From positions 42,512 through 106,511 of the forward strand of contig JAFBJY010001477.1 of assembly GCA_016801885.1 (NCBI GenBank): a DNA stretch of 64,000 nucleotides, given 5' to 3'. The DNA is from Toxotes chatareus (lineage: Eukaryota; Chordata; Actinopteri; Toxotidae). This document shows positions 11,571 to 24,700 of this stretch, in pieces (position 1 is the stretch's first letter; the number at the start of each line of letters is the position of its first letter). The notes below the pieces were generated by a model. That model saw only the letters and a program-made list of their open reading frames with translations, was not told where the DNA came from and did not search any database. Made by a program: the position numbers and the translations under genes.

Positions 11571-14500
11571 CTCTCTCCCCCAAACCCAAATTTGGGCTTA
11601 ATATAGTTAGAAACTCAAATGAAAGCCAAATAACCAAAAAATAACCCCCACTTTATTTCCCGGAGTTCCCCTTTTTTTTCGGGTTGCAGACAAAAACGCC
11701 CCAAGGTAAAAAAGATTTTTTTCAGAAAGTACTTTTGTGTGACATTTTGTCATTGTTCTCACTTTTTCTACTTACATAAAATAATGACTGCAACTTGATG
11801 TTAAAACCCTTGCTTTTACTCCATTATTTTAAAAGGTAGCCCCCGGATTAGTTATAGCGTCTAGCTGCCATTGTGGAGCTGTTAGCTTTCACCAAAAAAA
11901 TTTGCCATACTGTCTGTGGCGGGATTTTCTTAGGGGTAATGACAAATGTTTCCCCCAAATGAATAAGGCCATCTTGGGGATTTTACTGTTTAAAAAATTC
12001 CAACAATGCAACCGCTTCGGGGTTTTAAGAGAAAATTTTGAACCGGAGCGAGCGAAAAATCATGGCTACATGCTAACAGTTGAGTTATAAATAGCCTTCT
12101 GGAAAGGGGGGAAAGGGTTTTTTTTAAAGTGTGTAGTTGGGATAAACTTTAACTTTTAGGTGGTGAGGGTGTTTCAAAGATCTTTTTTTTCATCTACAGT
12201 GATGATGGGAGGACATTTAAAATTCTATTTTTCTGCACTTATATTTTGAGAGATTTTTATTTAACAGACAAAAATTGAGTAGGGGATGATAAAATTTAAA
12301 GTCAGTATTTAATCCAAAAAAACTGTATGTTTGGGCTGCATTTTGACCTCCCATCTACTAACATCTAAAAGGGTGATGTTCAGACCCGACAGAATATGGA
12401 CCCCCACTACTTGTGCTAAGAGAGTTTAGGTAATGGTAATGTTTTGTCTTGGGGTAATATCCCGCCAGGTATGAAAAGTTTTAATTTCTGGGTTGATTTT
12501 ATTTTTCCTTATACTTTTTTGTGTGATCTTTAGATCTGTGTCCTGGTAAGGGTGTGAAGGCTCCTCCCCCCAAGTCGGATAATTCGTCCAAACCTTTTTA
12601 AACAGTGACAAAGTGATTTGGGTGCCGCCTTTGTGGGCATTTTTCAAAATGTAATTGTTTTTTCCAATTGTATACAATAGATTTTAATCATTATTTATTA
12701 GACATAACAAAAATGCAAGAATATGCAGGTATTAGATAAATGTATTTCTTCAAAAAATCTAAGTGAGTTGTAAATATGTTTATAATGTTTTCTTGTTAGC
12801 TTAAATTTTTAACTTGAGCTTTTTAAAATTTTTTCTTTGATTTATTGTTTAAATTTTGTTTCTGGCAAATTGTTTTTATGTTTTTTTTAAAATTTACAAA
12901 AGTTTATTGACATTATTTTTTGCGTTGTTTTAAAATTTTTCAGTTTTAAGCAGGAATTAATTAAAGTGTCATGTTTAATTTTTTTAAAAGTATTTACAAA
13001 TAAAAGCAAAAAAATCAACAGGATTGTTTGGGGCCATTTTTCCCAAAAAAACTAAATAATATGATAATGAATAAATTTGAACTCTAAAAGTGTAAAAAAC
13101 TATTTTGAGTGTTATGTCAACACTGGGAAGAGTTTTTATTGAAATTAACTAAATAGAGTCCCTCAGTGAGGGGTGGATTTTAACACCAGGGGGAGTTTGT
13201 TTTTGTTTAGAGTTAAAATTCAGCCCAGGAACAGAGTTATTTTAACTTGCCAATCTAGATGGCACACATTTCCCAGACGAGCTTTTTTCCCGAGTTTATT
13301 CCCGGGTAAAATTTGCTGTGTGTGAGTATTTCCATTTAAAAGAACTTCACAAAATAAACACTTTAGTGATGAAAAAAGTGTCCATGTAACATTTAGGGGT
13401 TGACCATGGTTCCGGCCCCCAAACAGAGGAGGAGCAGAGAAAATTTGGGAAAAAAAAGGGGCTGTTTTGGGACTGAGTAAAATTTATCATTTTGAATGAT
13501 TTCCAGAAATGTCATCTCTATATTTTCCCAAACCCTTTTTCACTCACCCCCCAAGGGGTGGCAGCTGAGATGTTCAGATAAAAGAAGTGAACCATGAAGC
13601 ACGGGGGTTAAACATCATCACTGGCTGACAGATGAAGTCCAGGGGAAAAACGAAGCAGAAGAGGAAACATTCACAAAGTGTGATATTAAAAAGTCAAAAT
13701 GAAATCGTTTCACCTGAGCTTCTTTCCCCCTAACTGACTTAGGGTGCCAAAATCAAAGTTTGATTTTAAAAAGTTTTATATTATGTCAGGGAAAATTATG
13801 GAAAATTGATGATTTGATGATTGTTTACTGTATAAGTCCAGTAAGAGCTTTTTTTTGTTATTATTTACAAAAGGGAGGAAGGGTTTCCCCGCTTTTCCTT
13901 TTTTTTTCCTGGTTTTTTGGGGTTTTTTAACTTTAGCTTTTAAGTTTTTTTCCTTCTTGGGTGATTTATTTTTGTTTTGTCTCCCGTTTTACTTTGTCCA
14001 GTGATTTTGAGTTTTTAAAAGAGGACCCTTTAAATGACCGGGCCCCCCGGGGGTTTTTCCCGTCCCCCCCCTTAGTGTTCTTAGCCACAGAGGGCTGAAA
14101 AGGTCCCCCCCTCATTTATTTTTACACTGTGTTTAAATATGACACCATGTGGAAAAATATCATCTGAAAGGGTTTAAAACCCGGAGGGGGCCCCCTGAAA
14201 GTTTAATCCTGGGAAAAACATCTGATGCTGTAGCTGATTTTTTTCCCCGATCCCCATCTCCCGAGCAATTTCCCTCTGACCCCTGCTCTCAGACTTCCCT
14301 CTTCCTGTCTCTGTTCTTCCCGCAGCCAGCCCTAAACCCCCCCCTTTGGGATCTGTCCTCCTACTTCTTTTCTTTTTTTTTTCCCCTGTGATGAAGACAC
14401 GCACTGCTCCTAGAACCGGGAGACAGAACCAGCCCTTACCCATTCATTATAACAAATAATTCCCCCCTGTTTTCCCGGGGGGAATGCACCCAATGGAAAA

Positions 14501-15230
14501 TGATCTAAAATATCCAACCCCACAGTAAAAATAAAAACAACACACACCAGTTGTTATTTCAAGATGGTTTATTCATTAAACTTTTTCCCGTTTCCCTCTT
14601 GGTCCCCTTTCCTTCTCTTGCCTGGGGTGAACCAAACAACTGAAAAAGGCCCTTATATGTGGGGAGGAACCCGAAGCGTTCATTTTTATACCAGGTCCCA
14701 TGAGTGGGGGGGGGATTTTGGGTTTGTTTATAATGGATATATAAAGAGATTTATTTTGTGAATTATTGAAAAGAATTTGTGTTTTTTTTGTGGGGTTTTA
14801 AAGTGGGGCCTGATTTGAAGATGTGGTGACCCGAGATCTCATTTAAACATTGATTGTAAAATTTTCTTTTGGGGGGAGTTAGATTTATAATTCCCCCCCC
14901 AAAAAAGCCCCAGGGAAAAGTGAGGATGTAAAACCCTTTAAAATTTTGGATTTAATTTAATCTTGCTTTTTCTGGTTGCACTTTTTTTTTCCTGTAAATA
15001 AATACACAGCTCAAACTATTTTGGGCCCCCCATCATTTTTTTTTTCCAAACAAAAAAAAACTCAGCCACCTGGAGGGGGGGGGCCCGCCTCACCCACCTC
15101 TCAGCTCCCGGCTGAGGGGGCAGCTTGGGCATAAAAAAAAAAAACTGCTTTTTAAAACATGAACTGAAAAGGGGGGTGAGGAAAGAGACAGACATGTCAG
15201 ACTGAACTATCTGTTCAACAGTGAGAGTTT
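11571..15230. other. Noisy counterpart of 42.5-50.8 kb; no gene called
   Basis: Aligns in order with clean segment B. The short phrases near 12,180-12,230 ('ttcatctacagtgatgatgg') match the unassigned exon-like frames at 43.8 kb. 12.6-13.1 kb is extremely AT-rich. 13.93-14.1 kb matches the 3' end of the LTR-like repeat of segment B. No reliable coding exon was found. Confidence 0.5.
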
Positions 15231-15763
15231 TCAAAAGGAGGAGACTCCTCTGCACACTCTACACAGAGACACTGGAGAGGCCACCAGAAGCAAAAAACCC
15301 AGGATACAGAGGTTCAGTGAATGTGGTGTTGACGGTGTGAGGTGGATGAGTGAAGGAGACTCTTTGAAGGACAGAGAGCCAGCAGGAAGTCCAAACCTGC
15401 TACTCGGGGAGACAGGGAAGATGATGAGGGAGGAGGAGGAGGAGGGGACAGGTGTCTCATGAAAGGCCAAAAAAGTAATCACCATCAGAGCAGAACAGTC
15501 TCCAGGCATTTCCATCCAAAAACCCGTTTTTTTTCCGTTTCCTTTTCCCTTTTGATTCCCTTAACCACTGAAAATAAACTCCCCCTACACCACCTCCCAG
15601 TAACAGCAAAGTCAGACCATTATAAAAGCAGCTGGGACACTGGTAAACCTTCTGGGGATCAGGATATGACTGATCCTCCTCCCACGGGCACCTTCCTGTT
15701 GTTGTGAGACAGTTTGATCTTTTTGTTTTTCTGTGTTTGTGTCGATGGTGAGTTCACAGAAAT
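15231..15763 (-). CDS. B30.2 (PRY-SPRY) terminal exon of NLR gene A
   Basis: Noisy copy of the clean exon at 50,816-51,361. It begins after a CATCAG splice acceptor at 15,764 with the 'ATTTCTGTGAACTCACC' start that encodes the PRY motif (D-F-C-E-L-T-I-D). It ends in the SPRY strand 'PAGSLSF', a 'LYPGF'-like string (altered) and terminal 'VSLCRV'. The usual stop after RV is displaced by small losses. The B30.2 domain is a protein-interaction or ligand-recognition module at the C-terminus of many fish NLRs. Frameshifts are frequent and probably technical. Confidence 0.8.
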
Positions 15764-18700
15764 CTGATGGGAAAGACACAAACAGCTGCAGTTATTTATC
15801 TATCACCTGATCATTGATTACACTTTGAAGATGGTTGAATTTAGCTGCTTTTTTTTCAGGAATAAAAAAACCACACTTTTTCCCCAGACCCTTTTCAAGC
15901 ATGGGTTCCCCAAGCCCACCTAAGGGAGGGGGGGGGTCCCCGACATTCTCTTTCAGCATGCAAACATGGACATTAAGGCTCTCATACAAAGGTTTGATTT
16001 TTTGTTTATTCAGCAAAAAGAAAAGAACCTGGGGGTCCTTATCTGAATGAAAGGGGAAAGGGAAAGGGGACAAGGAAAGATTTCATCATTTTTCTTTCCA
16101 TTTGAGATCCTTTTTTGGGGTCAGACACAAAAAAAAGATCCGAATGCAAGATCAGGATCTCAGAGAGGGTTTATGATTATTGATCTGGGTATTTTAGAAG
16201 ACAGAGACCGGTTTATTTCCTCCCTTTTTGAGACACTGGCAGATGAATGTTTTGAGCAGTTAAAAATGGTCTTATTATTGTTGGGGTTTATTTTGTCAGC
16301 ACTGAACAGGTATCAAAGTCTTTGGGGGGTTGGGTTTAAAATTGTTGGTCGGGGGCAGTTCAACCAGCTGAGCTCAATGTTTCCCCCTGGTTTTTTTCAT
16401 GCAGCATGAAATCCAGTCTGAGAAAATCCTGCTCAGGTCCAAAAATGACCACACCTGATTTAATGTTTTCACATATTTTGGACAGTGAGTCAGATGAGAT
16501 ACTGAAGTCAAAATTAGAAAACCCCTCTTTTTGTTGTTTTAATTCAAAACACTTTTGTGAGATCTGTCATCAGCGGAAAACTAAAGTTTCCAGCCTTCCT
16601 CCCTATCAAAACACATGGCTGCAGCAGGCCCTCCATACCTGAGGGGTCCCGTCTCCCGGTGGGGCCCCCAGTCCAAAGGGCAGCAGCTTTACTCCTGGTC
16701 TCCTGGATGATTGTGGGTGGGGCCCGCTTTGATGGGGGGTTGGAGCCGGTGAGGGCCCGGAAGCCGCCTTCCTCTGTGATCAAAATCCTGACAGTGCAGA
16801 CACACAAAAATCACACAGGAACCCCTTTAACACCTGCTGGTGTGTTTTGTTTTTTTTTTTCATATTTTTTTTTTTTTCGGTCCCTTTTGGGCAAGTATTT
16901 TAAAGGGAAATGATGAATAACTGTCTGAGTCTGAAACCTGAACTTATTTTAACAAACCTACAAAGGGGTGTTTATCCACTGAAAATCAGGGATGAGCAAA
17001 TCATCAGCTAAACGGGGGATTATCTGTGGGGTCCCAGGGTACAGGGGACTCTTCGTCCGCAGAAAGTTCACCCCGAATCCAGATCATTGTTACTCAGGTC
17101 CGGTTCCAACTGGGACTGGGAGCCGGAACGAAAGAGTTCACAGCTTTTTTCTGAGGTTACAGCTGCCGCAAAGGAAACAATGAAGAAAAAAATCAAATAA
17201 CATTTTTTGTTGAAAGGACAATCAAAGGAAAAAACTCCCGTTTGCTCTGGTCCCAAAAAATACCAGACCTGCATTTGAAAATCCAAACATCAAACCGTTT
17301 TTTCAGTGAAAAATATCCCTTTATCCACCTCAACCTGAATTTCTACATTGATGATCATCTTTTTGGTTCTGATTCAAACCTTGGTCTTATTCTCAACAAG
17401 TTGGAACATGACAGTTAGCTATGACAAATCATATAAAAAATGCAGTCAAAAACCAAATTTGGAATTAGAATGTTATTCCTTTTCCCAAAACATTGACTTA
17501 TATATAATAATGGATATACAAATGACGCAAAGGGTTTTACACTAAATATTAAATTGATGAGTTTTTTTCACTTCATGTATTTTTTTCCCGTTACTTTGAA
17601 CCACTAAAAGGGGTGGTTCCCCCCACAGTTCTTTTTATACGATGCAACCCGCTCAAATTAAAGCTGGCTTTCTTTTAAAGGGATCCAATATTTTTAAATT
17701 TAGTTCAAGTGATGAAGTCGAGTCTGAAAACAAAACTTTCCCAAAAACTTTATTCTTGATAACGGAAGTTTACCTGAGATTTAGTTAACCCCGAAAAATT
17801 TTTATGACAGGCAGCTGTGTCTCAGCAGGTTTTTTTCCCTTAATCCAGCCTCCCCCGTCAACATAAGGGCCTTGGGCTAAAAGCCCAATTAACCGATGGA
17901 GACCAGACCCGGTGTGGTCCACGGGGTTTAATGGGGGAATGAGAGGCAGCATTTAAAAAGTGGTTTAAAGTTTATATAAACGCAGATTTAAGTTTTAGGT
18001 TTAGTCTGAGTCCATTTTTGGTCGAGGTTTTTAGTGAAGCTATCCCCATCATTTTGTGTTCAGTTACCATGTTTGTTTTTCTTTTTGATTCACACTGACA
18101 ATGTGACTTTACCTGCAATTAAAAAAAAGACTGACTCTCCTCTAAATCCACTTCTCATTGAAACTCTGAACCCCACCCCGCATTAGAGGCATTATTATTT
18201 TTTTTTCTTTTTTTTCTTTCTTTTTTTCTTTTACTTGGGTTCTTTCTTTCATCACACTGAGACATGGGTTGTGAGATTTTTTTGGGGTTTTTTTTGGGGT
18301 TTTTTTGGAGAGAGCAAAAATTCTACACATTGTTTACACCAGGGATCAAATTTAAAAACCTCAAGCCGGGTTTTTCACTGACAAGGGAAAAGGAATTTTT
18401 GTTGAAATTTGGGAAAGACACCCGGGGTGGAAGAAAAAAAAGTTTGGAGGAAGAGGGGGGTCGAAACATCAAAGGAAAGTTTTAACCTTTTTTCATCATC
18501 ATGGGGGAAAGTGAGATCCTTTCAAAAAGATGGACATTGGCCTGGGCCCCGGCGGGGAATGGAGTGTGTTTGATTTCTTCACTGAAAATGGCTCCCGGAT
18601 GTTCCTGATAAGCCCATCAGGGGCTTCCACTCCGGCCCCAGGACGGCCAGGGAAGCCAAAGGAGGGGGGGCTTGCCCTTTTGGGGAATAATCTTTTTAAC

Positions 18701-21700
18701 CCCCACATCACCTGAAGGAGCGCATCTGCGGCCCGGGTGTTGAATGGGTGTCGGATTCCCATATAATCTGCCCAGGGGGTTTTCACGTTATCATGGTGGG
18801 GTTTTTCTGCAAACCCAAACACCGCGGGGCGCTTCACTCTGCAAAACCCGACAGACCAGCACCGGGATTATTGCTATTTGGTGACTTCAAATGTAATTTG
18901 GACTCACACTTCCCATTTCACACAGTTTGTCCTACCGGGGGAAAGAAGAACAATAGATCTGTGTATGCTAATGTAAAGGATTTACAGCTCTTCCCCCCGC
19001 TGGGGAGGTCAGATCAAACCTGGTTCACCTCACCCCCGCTATTGGGCCCCTTTTCAAAAGTCTGCCTGTAACTTCAAAGACGGGGGAGATGGACAGACAA
19101 GGCTAAGGAGACACTTTGGGGGTGTTTTGAGGCTGTGGAGAGCAGGACCGGGGCCCCAGGGGTGCATTGATGGGCCACTTTTATCCGGATATATAAATTT
19201 GGGGAACCCCCCAGTCGCAGTCAGTTTTTCCCCAACAAAAGCTAACGGTAAAAAAGAAAATAAAAAGGGGCCAAGGGAAAAGGAGGAGGTGGGGGAAAAT
19301 AGGGACGAAACCCAAATAGAGGAAAAATAAGGGAATTGGGGGGGAAAAAACCCCACTGGGGAAAAGAAGAAACAGCCCCCAAAAAAAAAAAGGGGGGGGG
19401 CCAAACGGGAATGGGAAATGGTGAATCTGTTTTTTAAAAATTTGACAAGGACCCCGATCACCCCCCAGACTTGCAGCAAAGGCAACCATCAACCCACTCT
19501 CTCCCCCCCCCCCCTCTTCTTGTCTCCCCATCTCCATTAAAGACCTCCCCCACCTCCTCCCACTCCCCGACTGCACTCCAGAGAAGCACAACACCCCCCC
19601 CCCACCTGACACCCCACACTGGAGCTTACTGCTGACCGGTGAGAAGCAGCTGAACAGACTCCATGCAGGCAAATCAGCAGGCCCGGATGGCGTGAGCCCC
19701 AAAGGGCCCCGAAATGTGCCTCCCAGCTTTTGGAGTTTTTTACTGTCTTCAACATGTCCAGTCTTCAGAAGGTCCCCATGTTGTGGGAAAATCATGCCCT
19801 TTTTCCCGTACCAAAGACACCGCCCCCGCAATTTTGTTCAGGCCTGTTGCACTGCGCACAAAGAAGACTCTGGGGGCTCATCCCGGGGAGCTCCGATGGG
19901 CCAACCCCTGTTACCCCTTCAATTTGCCTACCAGCCCGCCCTTGGGGGTGGGGGCCCCTCACTTGCTCACAAGTTCACCCCTCGGACAACGCAAAATTGG
20001 GGGGGTCAGTTTTTTACTTTTTCCCGTGCATTTTTCCCCTCCCACTATGGGGGAGAATGAAATGATGGGGGGATGCCCCATGGTGTCCTGGGTTTGGGCT
20101 ACCGACTGGCAGACCAAGGCCCTGAGGGTATGTCAACAGACACAACACGGGGGCCCGGGGACCCGTCCTCCTTCTCTTCACTCTCACCACTGATTTCCCC
20201 TACTGAGAGACCTCCCCCCCAGAAGTTTTCGACACCTTTCAAATAGGATGTTTTTAGGTGAGGAGGTGGTACAGGGGTTGGTTTATAACTTTTTCAGGGG
20301 AGGGGGAAACCCCAGCCAATGTAAAAAGACAAAAACGGTGGGCTTGAGGAGGACCAAGGCTTCGTGTCCCCGTTACCCCTTCAAATAATGGGCAGGGGGG
20401 GAGACAGGATGGGGGTGTACCTGATTGAAACTGGGTTCCAAAAACGGGAAATTTAAAAAAGGCCAGAGCCCCATTTTCTGAGACAGAAGGTCCTTAAAAC
20501 TGTGGAATGCTGAGGGTGTTCAAAGTTTGGGGGAAATGCCATCCCCTTTGCCGTTGGGCAGCAGCCTGAGGGGGGAAGGACACTAACAGACTCAAAAGAT
20601 CATCAAGAAGGCCAGCCATGTTGGGGAGGAACTGACCACTGAATACAGTTTTTGGGAAATGTTGTCCCAAAATTGGGATTCCCTTTACACCCCCCTTCAT
20701 CACCAAGCCCGTCACAACAGACTCATTGTTCCCGGCACAACAGAGCCACGGTCATTCATGCCTGCCAATCAAGATTAATTCAGAACTCCCAAAAAAAAAA
20801 TCATGTTTCTTTCTGGTTTTTTTTTCTGTTTGATTATATTTAATCTTTCTTTTCATTTTTCCCTTTATTTTTTTATTTGGGGTGTGGAAAAAAAGAATTT
20901 CTTTGGGATTCAAAGTTTTTTTTTTCGTTCATTTTATTAATGCTAGCACTAGCATTACATTTGCACAGCTACCTGTCCTCCATGCACACTCTGAAAATCA
21001 AATAAGTTGACTGATAAAACCCCTTTAGTGTCTGGGTTTATCTTGGTTAAAAAAAAGGGGGGTAACGGGTATTTTAATAGTAACATAAGGGAAATTTGAT
21101 GTTTGACGCCACATTAATCAAACTTACCCTTTATGAGCCTTTTTATTGAATTAATTTGTATTAACTATCAGGATTTGAATTTTAATTTTCCATTCACCCC
21201 AACCATTTTACTATTTCTTTTATACTGGTTGTTATATGTAATATTTTTTTATGTTCTCATTTCATCTTTTTGTTGAACTCTTGGTTTCATAAATCATAAG
21301 TCAAATTTTTTTTCTTGAGGGGATATTAAAACATGAATCCAAAACCACGTATAAGCCAAATAGTTTGTGTATTTCACCCGATTATTATATGTATATTATA
21401 TGTTTTAAAAAAATAGACTAAAAATCAAAGATTCACAAACGGAAAATATTAATTTGGGCCCTTTCCCTAAAAAAGAAATTAATGGATTAAAAAATATCTG
21501 ACATTTCAAAAAACTGGTTTTGATCTGCCCCGAGCCCCAAAACATTGGGACTCTTCATTCCCCCTTTTTGAATTGCAGGTAAAACCTGGGCCCGGGTTCG
21601 ACTAGGGGAGGGGAGCTGAGAACTGAGGACAATCACCTTCTGAGAGGCAGCTTAGTCTAAAGGGGAAAATGAAAAAAAAAGTAAAAAATTTTTTTGAAAG

Positions 21701-24700
21701 CAATCAAAAAAAAAACCTCATTTTGTCGTCACAGAAAACTAAAGCCCTCATTGCCTTCACTTTAAAAATATAATAATGGATACTACAGTCAATCATCAAA
21801 AGGATTTTATTTCCCTTTTATTTGTCCAGTTTTTTGAACCCTAAAACTGGGGTCTCCAAAGTTTTTTTATGTCCCTGCTCAAAAAAGCTGAGATTGGGCT
21901 CAATGTAGGACCCCATTATTTTAATTAGATTCAATGCGGGGCTCAACCAGAGAGATGATAAAAATTAAAGAAAGAGGAATTTATTTTCCCTCCTGCTGAA
22001 TAAAATAGAGGTTTTTATATAAATGAAAAATCCAAAATCCATACATTTAAGAGTTTTGTTAAGGCTTTGAAACTGGCAGCAGCTTCAGAAGAGCCTCCTC
22101 GAAATTTTTCCAGTAAACACATCGATCTTTTTTGACAGAAAGATGAAGCCCGACTGACCATTGAGCAGGAGAATTTTTATTCGGGGTCCCAAACTAGGTT
22201 TTGGATCTGCCCACTAGAGAACAATCATTCAGTTCATTCAGACAATGGAACAGGTTGATGCTTGTTTGGGGGAGCTCTTCAATCTTCCCCTTTGATGTAC
22301 GGGACTGTTGGATTTTTGAGCACTTCCTGTCTTGGGCCCCTGAGGAGGCTGTTTGGGTTTGCGGGAAAGACCCAGGAGGGGGAGGAACAAGTCCAGGTGT
22401 TTTTTGGCCCTTTTAAAGGCCTTGTTTCGGTGAAACTTTTGGATGGATTGTCTCAAACATTTCAAGCCACAGGTAGGTTGACAGCAGATTGACCCAAAGT
22501 TGATAAATCTGATGGACATAAAGGCACCAGAAACTCCTGAAGCCCCGAGGGACGGGAGAAATTGCCCCACGTCCTCTCCCTTTAAAGCCCTGTGTGAACC
22601 CCTGAGCACTGGGGCTGCTCTGATATCATGCCACCTCTGTCGGTCTGTTTCATAGAAGATCAGCTTTTTTTCTGCAGCGTCAACCCTTTTTTCCCAGAGA
22701 CTCAATCATTTTCCCCTGGTCTCTGACCCCAGTGGGGATCTTCCAGCTCCTCCACCCCTTTTAACGTTCTTCATTTTGGGACAACCACCAGGAAGTGGAT
22801 GCACCCAGTCAGGTTTTGGGGCAGCCCCCCTCCCTCGGGTTTCCCCCTCCTCCGAACGAGTGATCCAGAAGACGGGATTGACACATGATGGGGCTTGTGA
22901 AGTCTTGATGGGGAGAGATCCTTCCCGCCCCCCTTTGAACCTCTTCCTGAAGTACCCCCCTTTCTGTGGGTGTGAACCCTGACCTCTGTCACCATGTCAA
23001 CACACCAGGGGGGATCTTTTGGCTGCTGCAGGTCGGGGTGGTTATCCAGGGGCAGCAGAGGAAGAGTTTCCCCCTGATGGCGTTTGTCAGCAGAAACCCC
23101 ACTGAGGGGACTCTGTAACATCAGTGGATCTCAGTGTTGTGGAAGCCCAGAAACCCAACTCTCCAGACCTAAAGATAACAGAACCGGGAGTTTAAAACCC
23201 GCAGAGTCCTGTTTTTTGGTTTCAGTAAAGAAGGATGAAGTTCCCCCAAAGCTGAATTTTTTTCTTTTTTCACATTCAGCCCTAAAGGGAAGGAAAGGGA
23301 AGTGTATGTCCGGTTGGTTTGTTTAGACCCAGATAACTTTTTTTAAAGATGTTTTCCCAATGCCAACCCCTTGTCATACTGTCGATTGGTCCATTTTTCC
23401 AGGTGAGGTTTTGATGTCTTTTTGTCTGATGCTTGTTTCTGGTCTTGGGGGTTTTTGGATCTTTTTTCCCTGTCTGCCCTTTTTCATCAACCTCCAGTCC
23501 CTCCCTCTTTGAGCTTGTGTGATTGTTTTAAAAGGGGTTTCCTGCTTTAGAGACCCCTAAAACACCCCTGAACTTCTTCTTAAGTAGATTTAATTTTACG
23601 TTGAAAAACTGGACATCATGCCCCAATAAAAAAAAAAAACATCAATGACTGATTATAAAGAAAACAGAATTTCATCCCCAAAGAAGACAATGAACATTGT
23701 CCCTCCTGTCTTGAGGTTAGTAAACCCATTTGTCCATCATGTTGAATTTTTGAAAAATTTTATGCGTAGAATACCACTCCTGCTTCATTCTCCCGGGAGT
23801 TCACGGGATCTTACAAAAGCCTTTTCCTGCCCTCCTCTGTCTTCCCTCAGCGCCAACACCCCCCATCCCCCCTTGATTCTAACTGGGTAATCTGACTCAA
23901 AAACCCTGGATTCCCTCCTTCCAAAAAGTGACAATGTTCCCCTGCAGCGGGCAAAAAACTATGAATGACACAATCAAAGAAAAAACCATGGACCCAAAAC
24001 AAAATCCAGGGGACACACTGACAACCACTGCTCTAAAAAGTGCAGATGGGTTTTGTCAAACAACGATGTCAAAAACCATGTACAGACCATAAATATGGGC
24101 CCAGGGGGGTTTTGATGCTGCGGGCAGCAGCAGGGGGAACCCTGATTCCCTCCACCCTTGGAGGAACGAAGTTAGTCAATTATGTTTGGCATCTGTGACG
24201 TTTTATGCTTTTAAAAAAACAACAGCTGTTTTTATGTTCTGTGGTGACTGTCCTGATTAAGCAAACATATGGGTGACTTTTTGGGGGAACAAGCAATCAC
24301 TTCTGTACCTTGCCAGAGTCATCAAAACCCATTTTTAAAGTGAGTCCATCTGTACAGGACACTAACAAAACACGGGAACTGGATAGGTGCTGAGACGGGG
24401 ATTTTTTAGTTCTGATCTAAACACAAAAAGGAACAAAAGGGGTTTTTTTAAAAAGAAAACATCCTTTATAAACCCTTTTCCCACCGATCATGTTTATACT
24501 TGTCATTTGAAGCCGGGAGACAAAAAAAATCATTCACTTTCATAAAAGCCCAGTTATACAGGAGCTGTCTGATAATTTTAAACTCAGCTGGCTCCCTTTT
24601 TTGGGTAGGGGGAGGATGTCCTTGAAATTAATGAGGCCTTTTTTGCCCTGCCTTTTCATGGACACACAGCGGGGCCGGGTAAGGGTCTGGTTTCTGAGGG

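Larger units (their letters stand above)
10225..18070. repeat. Segment A: noisy, shortened copy of segment B (40.86-54.06 kb)
   Basis: Collinear, same-strand matches run along the whole segment. Pairs are 10290/40950, 11340/42235, 12450/44090, 13580/47216, 15185/50750, 15760/51360 and 17815/53705. The last recognisable match is near 18050/54015. Segment A is about 7.8 kb against about 13.2 kb for B, because of many small losses and some large gaps, including about 700 bp matching 47.58-48.30 kb. It carries the 3' exons of an NLRC3-like gene. It could be a true tandem duplicate of the cluster or an uncollapsed second haplotype. Confidence 0.85.

Noticed and set aside
19181..19831. 216-codon open frame on the minus strand, the longest in the window
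   Set aside because: It is antisense to the plus-strand LINE at 18.5-20.9 kb, is low-complexity (F, P, G, S rich) and overlaps C- and G-run noise. No domain.
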